A stretch of DNA of 64,000 nt, from contig NZ_JACVOP010000004.1 in NCBI RefSeq assembly GCF_018882365.1, positions 62,001 through 126,000 of the forward strand, in the 5' to 3' direction. The DNA is from Polynucleobacter sp. 71A-WALBACH (GTDB taxonomy: Bacteria > Pseudomonadota > Gammaproteobacteria > Burkholderiales > Burkholderiaceae). Shown in pieces: positions 32,340 to 45,097 of this stretch. Each line of letters opens with the position of its first letter. Positions within the stretch are counted from its first letter, which is position 1. The notes below the pieces were generated by a model, which did not search any database, was not told the DNA's origin, and worked only from the letters and a program-made list of their open reading frames with translations. A program made the position numbers and the translations under genes.

Positions 32340-33752
32340 TTATTCTTCTAGAACCCAAGTGTCCTTAGTGCCGCCACCTTGTGAGGAGTTCACGACCAAA
32401 GAACCTTCTTTGAGGGCAACGCGGGTAAGGCCACCTGGAACCATTTTGATTGTTTTGCCCGACAGAACAAACGGACGAAGATCGATGTGGCGTGGCGCAA
32501 CACCAGACTCAACAAAAGTGGGGCACGTGGAGAGCGCAAGTGTTGGTTGGGCAATATATTTATCTGGATTGGCAATCAAATGCTTGCGGAACTCTTCTAT
32601 CTCCGCCTTGCTAGATGCTGGTCCAACTAACATGCCATAACCTCCAGCGCCATGCGTTAGCTTCACTACCAACTTATCTAAATTAGCTAAGGTGTAAGCG
32701 AGGTCATCTGGCTTGCGACATTGAAATGTGGGTACGTTATTAAGAATAGGTTTCTCACCTAAATAGAATTCAATCATGTCAGGCACATAAGGGTAGATGG
32801 ATTTGTCATCAGCAATGCCAGTGCCAATAGCGTTAGCCAAAGTCACATTACCCGCGCGATGCGCGGATAGCAATCCAGCAACACCTAGGGTTGAGTCTGA
32901 GCGGAAGGCGAGGGGGTCTAGGAAATCATCATCAACGCGACGGTAGATCACATCGACTCGTTCAGGCCCTTGAGTGGTCCGCATGAAGACTTGCTCGTTC
33001 TTCACAAATAAATCTTTTCCTTCAACCAGCTCAACGCCCATTTGTTGGGCCAGGTAGCTGTGTTCAAAGTAAGCGGAGTTATACATGCCTGGAGTTAGCA
33101 CTACGACATTAGGCTTCTTAACATCATCGGGCTTAACGGATTTAAGACATTCCAGCAGAAAATCTGGATAGTGCTCTACGGGTGCAACTCGATATTTCTG
33201 GAATAGATCGGGGAAGAGTCGCATCATCATTTTGCGATCTTCAACCATATAAGAAACACCAGAGGGGACGCGCAGGTTATCTTCTAGAACATAGAACTCA
33301 CCTTCACCAGCGCGCACGATATCGATTCCGGCAATTTGGGCATAGATATCACGAGGTATGTTGACGTTACGCATCTCGGGGCGGTATTGCGCGTTGTTAT
33401 AGATTTGCTCGGCGGGAATGATTCCTGCCTTAATGATTTCTTCTTCGTGATAGACGTCGTAAATAAAGCGATTGAGTGCTTTAACCCGTTGACGTAGGCC
33501 AGACTCTAACTGTTCCCACTCTTTTGCGGTAAATATACGTGGCACTTGATCGAAGGGGATGGTTCGCTCAGACCCCAGATCATCTCCATAGACGGCAAAG
33601 GTAATGCCGACTCGTCGGAATATCAAGTCAGCTTCAGCGCGCTTGAGACCCATGAGGGTGTCACTCTGCTGCTGAAGCCATTGATGGAAAACTTGGTAAT
33701 GGGGACGCGCTTTTCCGCTGGCGTCGAGCATTTCGTCAAAGGGCAATTTCAT
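32340..33752 (-). CDS. Circularly permuted ATP-grasp protein (COG2308-like, Anbu cluster)
   Basis: 470 residues. ATP-grasp enzymes join a carboxylate to an amine or thiol through an acyl phosphate; this circularly permuted group is a predicted peptide or amide ligase. Family-typical segments are DVYHEEEIIKAGIIPAEQ, LEDNLRVPSGVSYMVEDR and KLTHGAGGYGMLVGP. First gene of the minus-strand cluster, with a 143-base upstream gap to smpB that must hold its promoter. The product of the pathway is not known. Confidence 0.92.
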   Translation of the reverse strand: MKLPFDEMLDASGKARPHYQVFHQWLQQQSDTLMGLKRAEADLIFRRVGITFAVYGDDLGSERTIPFDQVPRIFTAKEWEQLESGLRQRVKALNRFIYDVYHEEEIIKAGIIPAEQIYNNAQYRPEMRNVNIPRDIYAQIAGIDIVRAGEGEFYVLEDNLRVPSGVSYMVEDRKMMMRLFPDLFQKYRVAPVEHYPDFLLECLKSVKPDDVKKPNVVVLTPGMYNSAYFEHSYLAQQMGVELVEGKDLFVKNEQVFMRTTQGPERVDVIYRRVDDDFLDPLAFRSDSTLGVAGLLSAHRAGNVTLANAIGTGIADDKSIYPYVPDMIEFYLGEKPILNNVPTFQCRKPDDLAYTLANLDKLVVKLTHGAGGYGMLVGPASSKAEIEEFRKHLIANPDKYIAQPTLALSTCPTFVESGVAPRHIDLRPFVLSGKTIKMVPGGLTRVALKEGSLVVNSSQGGGTKDTWVLEE

Positions 33753-33896
33753 AGTTACAAACTAATGCCTTTGGAGTTAACTGCAGGGGATGGAATGGGG
33801 CGGCTTGGTGCCTTATTGCACTTTATTGGTGCATAAATGCATAAGAATTGTTCTTTAGGGTTAGTTGCACCCAGTTGGCTTACCTACTACAGCAGC
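33753..33896 (-). promoter_or_regulatory. Upstream region of the Anbu cluster
   Basis: This 143-base gap separates smpB (same strand, upstream) from the ATP-grasp gene and is the only sizeable gap in front of the cluster. I see no convincing sigma70 hexamer pair and no terminator hairpin for smpB, so the promoter is inferred from position only. Confidence 0.3.
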
Positions 33897-34349
33897 TTAA
33901 GCGTTGAGATCGCCTCTAGCAATTCGTCCCTTTTGAACTTCCCATTCACGCTCTTTAGTAGCGGCGCGCTTGTCATGTTGTTTCTTGCCCCGAGCTAGTC
34001 CGATCTCGCATTTCACATTCCCTTTGGAGAAATGCAAGTTCAGAGGAACCAGTGTGTAGCCCTTTTGTTCAACTTTGCCAATCAGCTTTTTAATCTCAAT
34101 CGCATTGAGGAGGAGTTTGCGGGTACGGGTACTCTCGGGAACTATATGAGTGGAGGCCGATAGTAGCGGGGTGATGTGACAGCCGATCAGGAATAGCTCC
34201 GCCCGACGGATGACAACATACGCTTCTTTAATGTGGACTCGACCAGCGCGAATGGCTTTTACTTCCCAGCCTTCCAGAACCAGTCCTGCCTCGAACCGTT
34301 CCTCGATAAAATAATCGAAGAAGGCTTTTTTGTTATCGACGATACTCAT
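33897..34349 (-). CDS. smpB: SsrA-binding protein SmpB
   Basis: Binds tmRNA for trans-translation of stalled ribosomes. 150 residues. Conserved segments: [18 protein letters not shown] with [12 protein letters not shown], and the basic C-terminal tail ([20 protein letters not shown]) that enters the decoding channel. It is divergent from ratA over only 26 bases; smpB next to ratA is a widespread arrangement. No tmRNA gene is visible in the window. Confidence 0.97.
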   Translation of the reverse strand: MSIVDNKKAFFDYFIEERFEAGLVLEGWEVKAIRAGRVHIKEAYVVIRRAELFLIGCHITPLLSASTHIVPESTRTRKLLLNAIEIKKLIGKVEQKGYTLVPLNLHFSKGNVKCEIGLARGKKQHDKRAATKEREWEVQKGRIARGDLNA

Positions 34350-34375
34350 ATTTATTTAGCTTCTCAAGATCGATT

Positions 34376-34807
34376 ATGGCAGACGTCAACAAGACCGTTT
34401 TAATTGGCCAATCAGCCGACCGCATGTATGGCTTAGTAACTGACGTTGCGCGTTACCCTGAATTCTTGCCCTGGTGTGGTGGCGTGGAAATTTTTGAGCA
34501 AACTGAGACTGTTTTGGATGCCAAAATCAACATCCACTTTAAGGGTATTAATCAGTACTTTCACACCAGAAACGTCAATCATCGCCCCGAAACCATTGAT
34601 ATGGTCTTCGTAGACGGCCCTTTTAAGCACTTTTCTGGGCAATGGAACTTTATCCCACTCAAGGAAGATGCTTGTAAGGTGGAATTCAAGCTCCATTGGG
34701 AGTTCAAGAGCGTCATCCTAGACAAGATCATTGGCCCCGTATTTGGTCATATTGCCGGCACCTTTGTCGATTGTTTCGTCAAGCGAGCTGAAGACCTCTA
34801 TGGCTAG
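34376..34807 (+). CDS. ratA: RatA-type START/COQ10-domain protein
   Basis: 143-residue single-domain START-like protein. MADVNKTVLIGQSADRMY, VARYPEFLPWCGG and the C-terminal FVDCFVKRAEDLYG match the family. E. coli RatA has been reported to hinder 70S assembly, while mitochondrial relatives bind coenzyme Q; which role applies here is open. It overlaps the next gene by 8 bases. Confidence 0.9.
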   Translation: MADVNKTVLIGQSADRMYGLVTDVARYPEFLPWCGGVEIFEQTETVLDAKINIHFKGINQYFHTRNVNHRPETIDMVFVDGPFKHFSGQWNFIPLKEDACKVEFKLHWEFKSVILDKIIGPVFGHIAGTFVDCFVKRAEDLYG

Positions 34808-35150
34808 TCGTTCAATGGAGATTCTGATTTGCGATGCTCGCTTGGGCGAACCCAAGTTAAGCCCATTTTTAATGCATTTTGAACCCTCCGAGACCCCTAC
34901 GGTAGGCCTGGCCCTGATCAAAGCTGGAATCGCTCAAGATTCTGAAGATCCCATCTTGGCTAGAAAAGGCTGTTTTGGCGTCTTTGGGAAGCGTAAAGAT
35001 TGGGATAGCCCAATTTATGAGGGCGATCGTTTAGAGCTGTATTCAGAGCTCCTAGTAGACCCCAAGGCTGTCCGCCGTAAGAAGGCCAACCAGAACCAGG
35101 ATGCCAAATTCCAGGCTGCCGCAGCTAAAAGAAAGGCTAGGAGGCTATAA
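34800..35150 (+). CDS. RnfH/RatB family ubiquitin-like-fold protein
   Basis: 116 residues. The RnfH family core is recognisable: a beta-grasp domain with VFGKRKDWDSPIYEGDRLELYSELL and the characteristic tail DPKAVRRKKA. Function is unsettled despite the toxin-antitoxin name. The start ATG 34800 overlaps the end of ratA by 8 bases; a second ATG at 34815 would begin MEILICD, closer to where the domain begins. A basic tail extends past the family's usual end. Confidence 0.85.
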   Translation: MASRSMEILICDARLGEPKLSPFLMHFEPSETPTVGLALIKAGIAQDSEDPILARKGCFGVFGKRKDWDSPIYEGDRLELYSELLVDPKAVRRKKANQNQDAKFQAAAAKRKARRL

Positions 35151-35167
35151 TCGGTTTTTGCGACTAG

Positions 35168-36643
<1,476 letters not shown>

Positions 36644-36692
36644 TAAGTAAACAAAAGCTGAAATTTAGGCTGAATTAAAGACTGGCTCTTTC

Positions 36693-38300
36693 GTGCACGA
36701 CAAAATACTCATTCTCGACTTTGGTTCCCAAGTCACCCAACTGATTGCCAGACGCGTGCGTGATGCCCGCGTCTATTCAGAAATTCATCCTTACGATTGC
36801 GATCCAGAATTCATTCGCAAATTCATTCAAGAGCAGGGCGGTCAGGGAATTATTCTTTCTGGTGGACCAAGCTCTGTTACGGAGGCGGAAAGTCCTCGTG
36901 CACCGCAAATCGTTTTTGAATTAGGTGTCCCCGTTCTTGGTATTTGCTATGGTATGCAAACCATGGCAACCCAACTCGGTGGCGCCGTTGCTTCTGCTGA
37001 ATCCCTGGGTAAGGCACGTGAGTTTGGTTATTCAGAAGTACGTGCTCATGGCCACACCAACTTGCTTAAAGGTATTCAAGACTTTTCTACCAGTGAAGGT
37101 CACGGCATCCTGAAAGTGTGGATGAGTCATGGTGACTCAGTAACAACATTGCCACCCGCTTTCAAAATGATGGCTTCAACTGAGTCATGTCCTATTGCCG
37201 GTATGGCTGATGAAGAGCGTCGTTTCTATGCATTCCAGTTTCATCCTGAAGTAACCCATACATTACAAGGTGAGGCTATCTTGGGTCGCTTTGTACACGA
37301 GATCTGTGAGTGCAAACCAGATTGGGTAATGGGTGACTATATTAGCGAGGCGGTTGAACATATTCGTAAGCAAGTCGGTGATGAAGAGGTCATTCTCGGT
37401 TTATCTGGCGGCGTTGACTCTAGCGTGGCAGCAGCATTAATTCATCGCGCGATTGGTGAGCAACTTACTTGCGTGTTTGTCGATCATGGTTTACTTCGCT
37501 TAAACGAAGGCGACATGGTGATGGAGATGTTTGCCCGCAACCTCGGCGTCAAAGTCATTCGGGTGGATGCTAAAGAAAAGTTTATGTCTGAGCTGGCTGG
37601 TGTTGCAGATCCAGAGGCGAAGCGCAAAATCATCGGCAAAGAATTCGTTGAGATTTTCCAAGCGGAGTCTGGCAAGATTAAAAATGCCAAGTGGCTTGCT
37701 CAAGGAACCATTTATCCAGACGTGATTGAGTCTGCCGGTAAAGGTAAAAAGGGCGCGCATACGATCAAGAGTCACCACAACGTGGGCGGCTTGCCTGAAG
37801 ACATGCATCTCAAGCTGCTTGAGCCATTGCGCGAATTGTTCAAAGACGAAGTACGTGAACTTGGCGTTGCCCTAGGCTTGCCACGCGAGATGGTGTATCG
37901 CCATCCGTTCCCAGGTCCTGGCCTTGGTGTGCGCATCTTAGGTGAAGTGAAGACTGAGTTTGCAAATCTTTTGCAACGTGCTGATGCTATCTTTATTGAA
38001 GAATTACGTAATACGATTGATGAAGCGAGCCAAAAATCTTGGTATGACCTTACCAGCCAAGCTTTTGCGGTGTTCTTGCCAGTGAAGTCTGTAGGTGTCA
38101 TGGGTGATGGTAGAACTTATGAATACGTTGTAGCCCTCAGAGCAGTTCAAACGCAAGACTTTATGACTGCGCATTGGGCTCACTTACCGCATGATTTACT
38201 AGGTAAGGTATCTAATCGCATCATTAATGAAGTACGCGGTATTAATCGCGTGGTCTATGACATCAGCGGAAAACCTCCAGCAACCATTGAGTGGGAATAG
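36693..38300 (+). CDS. guaA: GMP synthase (glutamine-hydrolysing)
   Basis: Converts XMP to GMP using glutamine and ATP. 535 residues: class I glutaminase (catalytic Cys in [10 protein letters not shown], His in QFHPEVTHT), ATP-pyrophosphatase P-loop [13 protein letters not shown], and the C-terminal dimerisation domain ending [11 protein letters not shown] start at 36693 gives the family N terminus [12 protein letters not shown]. It forms a guaBA operon. Confidence 0.98.
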   Translation: MHDKILILDFGSQVTQLIARRVRDARVYSEIHPYDCDPEFIRKFIQEQGGQGIILSGGPSSVTEAESPRAPQIVFELGVPVLGICYGMQTMATQLGGAVASAESLGKAREFGYSEVRAHGHTNLLKGIQDFSTSEGHGILKVWMSHGDSVTTLPPAFKMMASTESCPIAGMADEERRFYAFQFHPEVTHTLQGEAILGRFVHEICECKPDWVMGDYISEAVEHIRKQVGDEEVILGLSGGVDSSVAAALIHRAIGEQLTCVFVDHGLLRLNEGDMVMEMFARNLGVKVIRVDAKEKFMSELAGVADPEAKRKIIGKEFVEIFQAESGKIKNAKWLAQGTIYPDVIESAGKGKKGAHTIKSHHNVGGLPEDMHLKLLEPLRELFKDEVRELGVALGLPREMVYRHPFPGPGLGVRILGEVKTEFANLLQRADAIFIEELRNTIDEASQKSWYDLTSQAFAVFLPVKSVGVMGDGRTYEYVVALRAVQTQDFMTAHWAHLPHDLLGKVSNRIINEVRGINRVVYDISGKPPATIEWE

Positions 38301-38329
38301 GCGACTTCAGTCTGCCTTTGCCCATACCC

Positions 38330-39154
38330 ATGCTTGAGTTACGAGAAACTGCCCTCGCAATACTGGCAAATACTGATGTGCAATTCAAGGTTGGCGAGCT
38401 GTCTCAATTATTCGACGAGTATCAAGCTGGGCGTGTTGATTTAAGCCCTTCTTCCAATCTCAATAGTCAAGACCTCAATCTTCCTGGACGGCCTGCTAAA
38501 CCTGACTTAGTTGCGCCGAAGTGGGTCCCTAAAAGAAAAATGGATACCGTTGAGGGCAGGTCTATTCTTTGGCACTCGCTTGCGCATATTGAATTTAACG
38601 CCATGAATCTAGCCCTAGATGCTATCTGGCGTTTTCCTAATATGCCTAAGGCGTATTACGAAGACTGGCTCAAGGTAGCTAAAGAAGAGTCATACCATTT
38701 CAGTTTGGTCAATGCGCATATGCAATCCTTTGGATTTAGCTATGGAGATTTCCCGGCCCACAATAGCTTATGGGAGATGGTGGAGAGAACTACGGACTCG
38801 GTGATTGCAAGGATGGCACTAGTCCCTAGAACAATGGAAGCAAGAGGCCTTGATGCCGTTCCTGAAATTCGCGATCGATTTAAGCAAATCAAAGATGCTC
38901 GGGCTGTAGAGATTTTAGAAATCATTCTTCATGATGAAATTGGTCATGTACTCGTTGGCAATCGCTGGTTTAATTTCTTATGCGCAAATGAGGGCTTATC
39001 CCCGATTACAACTTATCGAGAGTTGGCTGAACAATATCGTGCACCCACTTTGAGAGGCCCATTTAATTTTGAGGCACGTGAGCAAGCAGGTTTTACCTCT
39101 GAGGAATTAGAGTTATTAGAGTCACTTGGCGATAAGCGAACGATAGCAGCATGA
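38330..39154 (+). CDS. DUF455 family ferritin-like protein
   Basis: About 274 residues with a four-helix ferritin-like core. Glu/His metal-ligand motifs are visible: AHIEFNAMNLALDA, KEESYHFSL and LHDEIGHVLVG, consistent with a di-metal site. Known DUF455 proteins are related to the tRNA hydroxylase MiaE group, but their reactions are undefined. I chose ATG 38330 since the family N terminus resembles LRETALA; a GTG at 38291 would overlap guaA by 10 bases. The TGA overlaps the next gene's ATG by 4 bases, strongly suggesting joint function with the radical SAM enzyme. Confidence 0.85.
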   Translation: MLELRETALAILANTDVQFKVGELSQLFDEYQAGRVDLSPSSNLNSQDLNLPGRPAKPDLVAPKWVPKRKMDTVEGRSILWHSLAHIEFNAMNLALDAIWRFPNMPKAYYEDWLKVAKEESYHFSLVNAHMQSFGFSYGDFPAHNSLWEMVERTTDSVIARMALVPRTMEARGLDAVPEIRDRFKQIKDARAVEILEIILHDEIGHVLVGNRWFNFLCANEGLSPITTYRELAEQYRAPTLRGPFNFEAREQAGFTSEELELLESLGDKRTIAA

Positions 39155-41046
39155 AAATCCTAAGCCTGATTCCGCCGATGACGCAGCTCAATACGCCGTA
39201 TCCATCGACGGCTTACCTCACTGGCTTTTTACGCTCACAAGGTCTAGATGCAGTTCAAGAGGATTTGGCTTTAGCCTTAGTTCTGGGGTTTTTTACTCCA
39301 GAGGGTTTGCTGGAGATCAAAGATCAAGCATTGGTTCTCCCTGAAGAGGATCGCAGTGCGAGCGTTAATTTCTTCCTCGATTATTTTGCCGATTACCAAA
39401 GCACTATCGCTTTAGCTATTGCATTTTTGCAAGGGCGAGATAGCACTCTTGCTCATCGCATCAATAGTCGTACTTTATTGCCTGAAGGCCCTCGATTCAC
39501 CTCCTTGGATGCTTATGATGAGGAAGAGGGCGGAGATTCATTGGCATGGGCATTTGGTGCATTAGGCTCTCAGGATCGCGCGCGTCATTTAGCAACCCTC
39601 TATCTCAATGATTTATCTGATGTGCTTCGTGATGCTGTGGATGAGCGGTTTGAGTTTGTTCGCTATGCTGAATCATTGGCGGGCAGTCAGCCGACCTTTA
39701 CGCCTTTGGCAGATGCCTTGGCAGCCACCCCCACATTGATGGATGTGCACTTACAAGAGCTAACAAAGTCCTCGATCGAAAAGCATGAGCCTAGCCTAGT
39801 ATTGCTCTCAGTGCCGTTCCCTGGAGCTATGTATGCGGCATTGAGAATTGCTCAAACTATCAAGCTGCATTATCCCAATATCAAGATTGGCCTTGGTGGT
39901 GGTTACGTCAATACCGAATTACGTGAGCTAACCGATCCGCGCCTATTTGATTTTGTGGATTACATCACCCTAGATTCTGGTGAGCGACCCTTGCTTGCAC
40001 TCACTGAGCATTTAAATGGAAAACGCTCTTCAGAGAGATTGGTACGTACCTTTATCCGTAATGCCAAAAATGAAGTGCGTTACATCAACTGGCAGGAGCC
40101 TGACGTTCCATTTGAAGATGTTGGGACTGCAACCTGGGATGGTCTGCCGCTAAATTCGTATTTATCCCTGCTGGATATGCTCAATCCTATGCATCGCCTA
40201 TGGAGTGATGGGCGCTGGAATAAGCTTACTGTTGCTCATGGGTGTTATTGGAAAAAATGCAGCTTCTGTGATGTTAGCCTCGACTACATTTCTCGTTACG
40301 AAATTGCGTCAGCAAGTCTACTGGTTGATCGTATCGAAGCAATTGTTGCGGAAACTGGCCAAACTGGCTTTCATTTTGTGGATGAGGCGGCGCCACCCAA
40401 AATCTTGAAAGCCCTTGCTGAAGAATTGATTCGTCGCAAGGTAGTGATTTCTTGGTGGGGAAATATTCGCTTTGAGAAGACGTTTACTCCGGACCTATGT
40501 GAATTGTTAGCGCAAAGCGGCTGCATTGCCATGTCTGGTGGATTAGAAGTGGCATCAGATAGGCTACTTGAGCTCATGAAAAAAGGCGTTTCAGTCGAGC
40601 AGGTAGCTCAAGTGACTAAAGGCTTCTCTGACGCGGGAATCTTAGTACACGCTTATTTAATGTATGGCTTCCCTACGCAAACTGTTCAAGAAACTGTCGA
40701 CTCCCTTGAGTATGTTCGGCAGCTTTTTGAGAATGGCTGTATTCAAAGTGGGTTCTTTCATCGATTTACGTGCACAGTACATTCTCCTGTGGGGCTTGAC
40801 CCGGCAGCCTATGGAATTGAGCTCGTACCATTGCCCCCCATTAGCTTTGCAAAGAATGATGTGGCCTTTATCGATCCTACTGGGGTGGATCATGATCTTC
40901 TGGGTATGGGCCTCAAAAAAGCGATTTACAACTTTATGCACGGTGTTGGCTTTGAGGAAGACACCCATCAGTGGTTTGATGTGCCCAGTACTCCAAAGAC
41001 CACCGTTGCTCGCAATAAGATAGCCAAAGTATTAAGGCATGTATAA
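39151..41046 (+). CDS. B12-binding-type radical SAM protein with C-x4-C-x2-C motif
   Basis: 631 residues. The N-terminal part (about 1-310) resembles a cobalamin-binding Rossmann domain (starts MKILSLIPPM, later IKIGLGGGYVN). A radical SAM core follows with cluster cysteines C365, C370 and C373, spaced C-x4-C-x2-C rather than the usual C-x3-C-x2-C; GGLEV downstream may be the SAM-contacting strand. The substrate is unknown. It overlaps the DUF455 gene by 4 bases (ATGA), so the two products are probably made together. A methylase or rearrangement role is inference. Confidence 0.8.
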   Translation: MKILSLIPPMTQLNTPYPSTAYLTGFLRSQGLDAVQEDLALALVLGFFTPEGLLEIKDQALVLPEEDRSASVNFFLDYFADYQSTIALAIAFLQGRDSTLAHRINSRTLLPEGPRFTSLDAYDEEEGGDSLAWAFGALGSQDRARHLATLYLNDLSDVLRDAVDERFEFVRYAESLAGSQPTFTPLADALAATPTLMDVHLQELTKSSIEKHEPSLVLLSVPFPGAMYAALRIAQTIKLHYPNIKIGLGGGYVNTELRELTDPRLFDFVDYITLDSGERPLLALTEHLNGKRSSERLVRTFIRNAKNEVRYINWQEPDVPFEDVGTATWDGLPLNSYLSLLDMLNPMHRLWSDGRWNKLTVAHGCYWKKCSFCDVSLDYISRYEIASASLLVDRIEAIVAETGQTGFHFVDEAAPPKILKALAEELIRRKVVISWWGNIRFEKTFTPDLCELLAQSGCIAMSGGLEVASDRLLELMKKGVSVEQVAQVTKGFSDAGILVHAYLMYGFPTQTVQETVDSLEYVRQLFENGCIQSGFFHRFTCTVHSPVGLDPAAYGIELVPLPPISFAKNDVAFIDPTGVDHDLLGMGLKKAIYNFMHGVGFEEDTHQWFDVPSTPKTTVARNKIAKVLRHV

Positions 41047-41092
41047 ACTTGAACAAACCAAGTTGCTTCATTAATTCACCATAGGTAGCAAT

Positions 41093-41791
41093 ATGAATCT
41101 ATCTCGCCGTACTTTCATTGCATCGGCCGCTTTGGCTCCAGTAGCTTGTGGCAGTCTTTCTTATGAGCATGGTATCCCTGTTGCTCAGCCAAACCCATTA
41201 CCAGTTGTTCGTCCACCTCAAGTAGGGCAAGAGTGGACTTACATTAAGAAAAATATCTTTGACGGTAAAACTTTGGATGTGATTACTGAGCGCGTTTCTA
41301 ATATTGGCTCATCGATTGTGATCGATCGTATGACTGCTGACGGCGCACGTTTACCAAGTGAAATTCAAACATCCTGGGGTATGGTTGCCACAGATACCCA
41401 GTGGTCACACTTACTTAACTTCAGTCCATCTTTACCACTTTGGCCGGAGCAGCTCTCAAGCACCTGGGCTAAGCAGTTCAATACGAAGTACAGTATTGCT
41501 GGCTACTCAGATTCTAGGTTGAATTGGCAGGAATACATGAGTGTTCACGGCTGGGAAAAAATTACTGTTCCAGCTGGCCAATTTACAGCGCTACGTTTTC
41601 AGTCCTTGATTAATTATGAAAATCAAGATCCAAGCAAAATTGACTGTATTCGAAAAGAGACTACTTGGTTTGTTCCAAGTATTGGACGTTGGGTTGCGCG
41701 CGAGGTCTCCGGCTCTTATCAATTACAGGGTGGCTATGGATCTGTGATTTTAGAGGGTAGCTATCAATGGCAACTGAGCTCCTACAAATAA
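41093..41791 (+). CDS. Predicted Tat-type lipoprotein, paralogue A
   Basis: 232 residues. The N terminus MNLSRRTFIASAALAPVAC combines a twin-arginine motif (SRRTFI) with a lipobox cysteine at residue 19. The mature part shares with the next gene the segments PPQVGQEW, DVITERV, LPLWPEQL, VPAGQF and IGRWV. No family function is known to me. It overlaps paralogue B by 25 bases. Tat export suggests it folds before crossing the membrane, but the motif could also work with Sec. Confidence 0.75.
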   Translation: MNLSRRTFIASAALAPVACGSLSYEHGIPVAQPNPLPVVRPPQVGQEWTYIKKNIFDGKTLDVITERVSNIGSSIVIDRMTADGARLPSEIQTSWGMVATDTQWSHLLNFSPSLPLWPEQLSSTWAKQFNTKYSIAGYSDSRLNWQEYMSVHGWEKITVPAGQFTALRFQSLINYENQDPSKIDCIRKETTWFVPSIGRWVAREVSGSYQLQGGYGSVILEGSYQWQLSSYK

Positions 41792-42495
41792 GCACAGCAC
41801 GCAAACTTCTTTTGCTGGTATTGCCACTTTTGTTGGTGGCCTGTATTTCTTCGCAGCCTTATCCGGTCTCGACCCCTCTGCCACAGCCCATCAATCCACC
41901 GAAGGTGAGGGCTCCACAAGTGGGTCAGCAGTGGGTCTACAACGTTCGCAATGTTTTCAATCAAGAATTAGTGGATATAGTTACCGAGCGGGTAGTGTCT
42001 ATTTCGCCACAGATTCGGATTCAACGCAGCGGGTTAAAAGCTGGGCCACTCCCAGATGAAATCCAGAGTCCTTGGGGTTATGTACTCCAAGATCCCCATT
42101 GGAATCCCCCTCAAAAGTTTTTAGAGCCCATCCCCTTGTGGCCTGAGCAATTGGTTCCAGGCTGGTCTGGTTTCTACCGTACGCGTTATCAAGTGGTTGG
42201 CTATCCTGATAGTAGTTACTACTGGGGATTAAATGTGTCGGCGTTGCAATGGGAGGGTGTTGGTGTTCCTGCTGGCCAATTTCCAGTCTTGAAGTACCGA
42301 AATGAGGCGCCTTATTTTGAGAGTAATGACGTATTTAGGGTGGCTAACTATCGCCAGGAAGACGTATGGCTATCGCCAGAGGTGGGGCGCTGGGTCATTC
42401 GTCGTGGGTATGGACGCTATCTTTTAGGTGGCAGATTCTGGAATGATGCTCTTTGGGAAGATTATTTGGAATGGGAGCTAGTGTCCTGGAAGTAA
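41767..42495 (+). CDS. Predicted Sec-type lipoprotein, paralogue B
   Basis: 242 residues. The signal sequence has a lipobox (LLLVAC) but no twin arginine, unlike paralogue A. The mature part repeats the same blocks: APQVGQQW, DIVTERV, IPLWPEQL, VPAGQF, VGRWV. It begins inside the last 25 bases of paralogue A in another frame; only ATG 41767 gives a basic n-region (TARK). The pair arose by tandem duplication followed by considerable divergence. Function unknown. Confidence 0.75.
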   Translation: MATELLQISTARKLLLLVLPLLLVACISSQPYPVSTPLPQPINPPKVRAPQVGQQWVYNVRNVFNQELVDIVTERVVSISPQIRIQRSGLKAGPLPDEIQSPWGYVLQDPHWNPPQKFLEPIPLWPEQLVPGWSGFYRTRYQVVGYPDSSYYWGLNVSALQWEGVGVPAGQFPVLKYRNEAPYFESNDVFRVANYRQEDVWLSPEVGRWVIRRGYGRYLLGGRFWNDALWEDYLEWELVSWK

Positions 42496-42523
42496 GTAAA
42501 GCGCTTAAAATCAGCAGTTAGTT

Positions 42524-43177
42524 ATGTATACAGTTAAAGAACTCTTTCCAACCCTCCAAGGTGAGGGCGCTCACGCAGGTCGTGCGGCTGTGTTTTGCCG
42601 TTTTGCTGGTTGCAATCTTTGGAGCGGTAGAGAAGAAGATCGCGCCACTGCAGTTTGTCAATTTTGCGATACCGATTTTGTTGGTAGCGATGGCGCTGGT
42701 GGTGGCAAGTTTCAAACTGCCGATCAACTCGCTGACACCATAGAGGAAGCGTGGAACAGTACTTCTGCTGGACCACAGCAGCGATATGTTGTTTTTACTG
42801 GTGGTGAGCCATTACTGCAACTCGATGCCCCCTTAATTGATGCTTTGCATGCCAAAGGGTTTGCTGTTGCTATTGAGACCAACGGCACGATAAAAGTTCC
42901 CAAAGGGGTTGACTGGGTTTGCGTCAGTCCGAAGGCCGGCTCTGAGCTGATTGTGTTACAGGCCGATGAGATTAAACTCGTTATTCCTCAGGTTGGTCAT
43001 GGATCTATTGAGACTATATTGGCGCGATTTGAGAAGATGGATTATCGCAATCGCTTCTTGCAGGCCATGGATGGACCTAAGCTCCAAGAAAACCTTACGC
43101 TGGCAGTTAGCCTATGTCAAAAGCGGCCTTTATGGCGTTTAAGCGTTCAGGCCCATAAAATGATCGGTATTCGATAG
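42524..43177 (+). CDS. queE: 7-carboxy-7-deazaguanine synthase QueE
   Basis: Radical SAM enzyme forming the deazaguanine ring of queuosine precursors. 217 residues. Cluster cysteines C30, C45 and C48 (C-x14-C-x2-C) with the intervening NLWSGREEDR show the QueE subtype with an enlarged cluster loop. FTGGEPLLQ is the SAM-binding GGE motif. Followed by queD after 41 bases; queC and queF are not in the window. Confidence 0.95.
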   Translation: MYTVKELFPTLQGEGAHAGRAAVFCRFAGCNLWSGREEDRATAVCQFCDTDFVGSDGAGGGKFQTADQLADTIEEAWNSTSAGPQQRYVVFTGGEPLLQLDAPLIDALHAKGFAVAIETNGTIKVPKGVDWVCVSPKAGSELIVLQADEIKLVIPQVGHGSIETILARFEKMDYRNRFLQAMDGPKLQENLTLAVSLCQKRPLWRLSVQAHKMIGIR

Positions 43178-43218
43178 CGGTTTCATTAAGCCTTATTTCA
43201 GTATTTAGAAAAGTAATC

Positions 43219-45088
<1,870 letters not shown>

Positions 45089-45097
45089 TCCTTCATC

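Noticed and set aside
33808..33830. Sigma-54-like promoter (TTGG then TTGC) before the Anbu cluster
   Set aside because: The GG-GC spacing is one base short and the orientation points away from the cluster.
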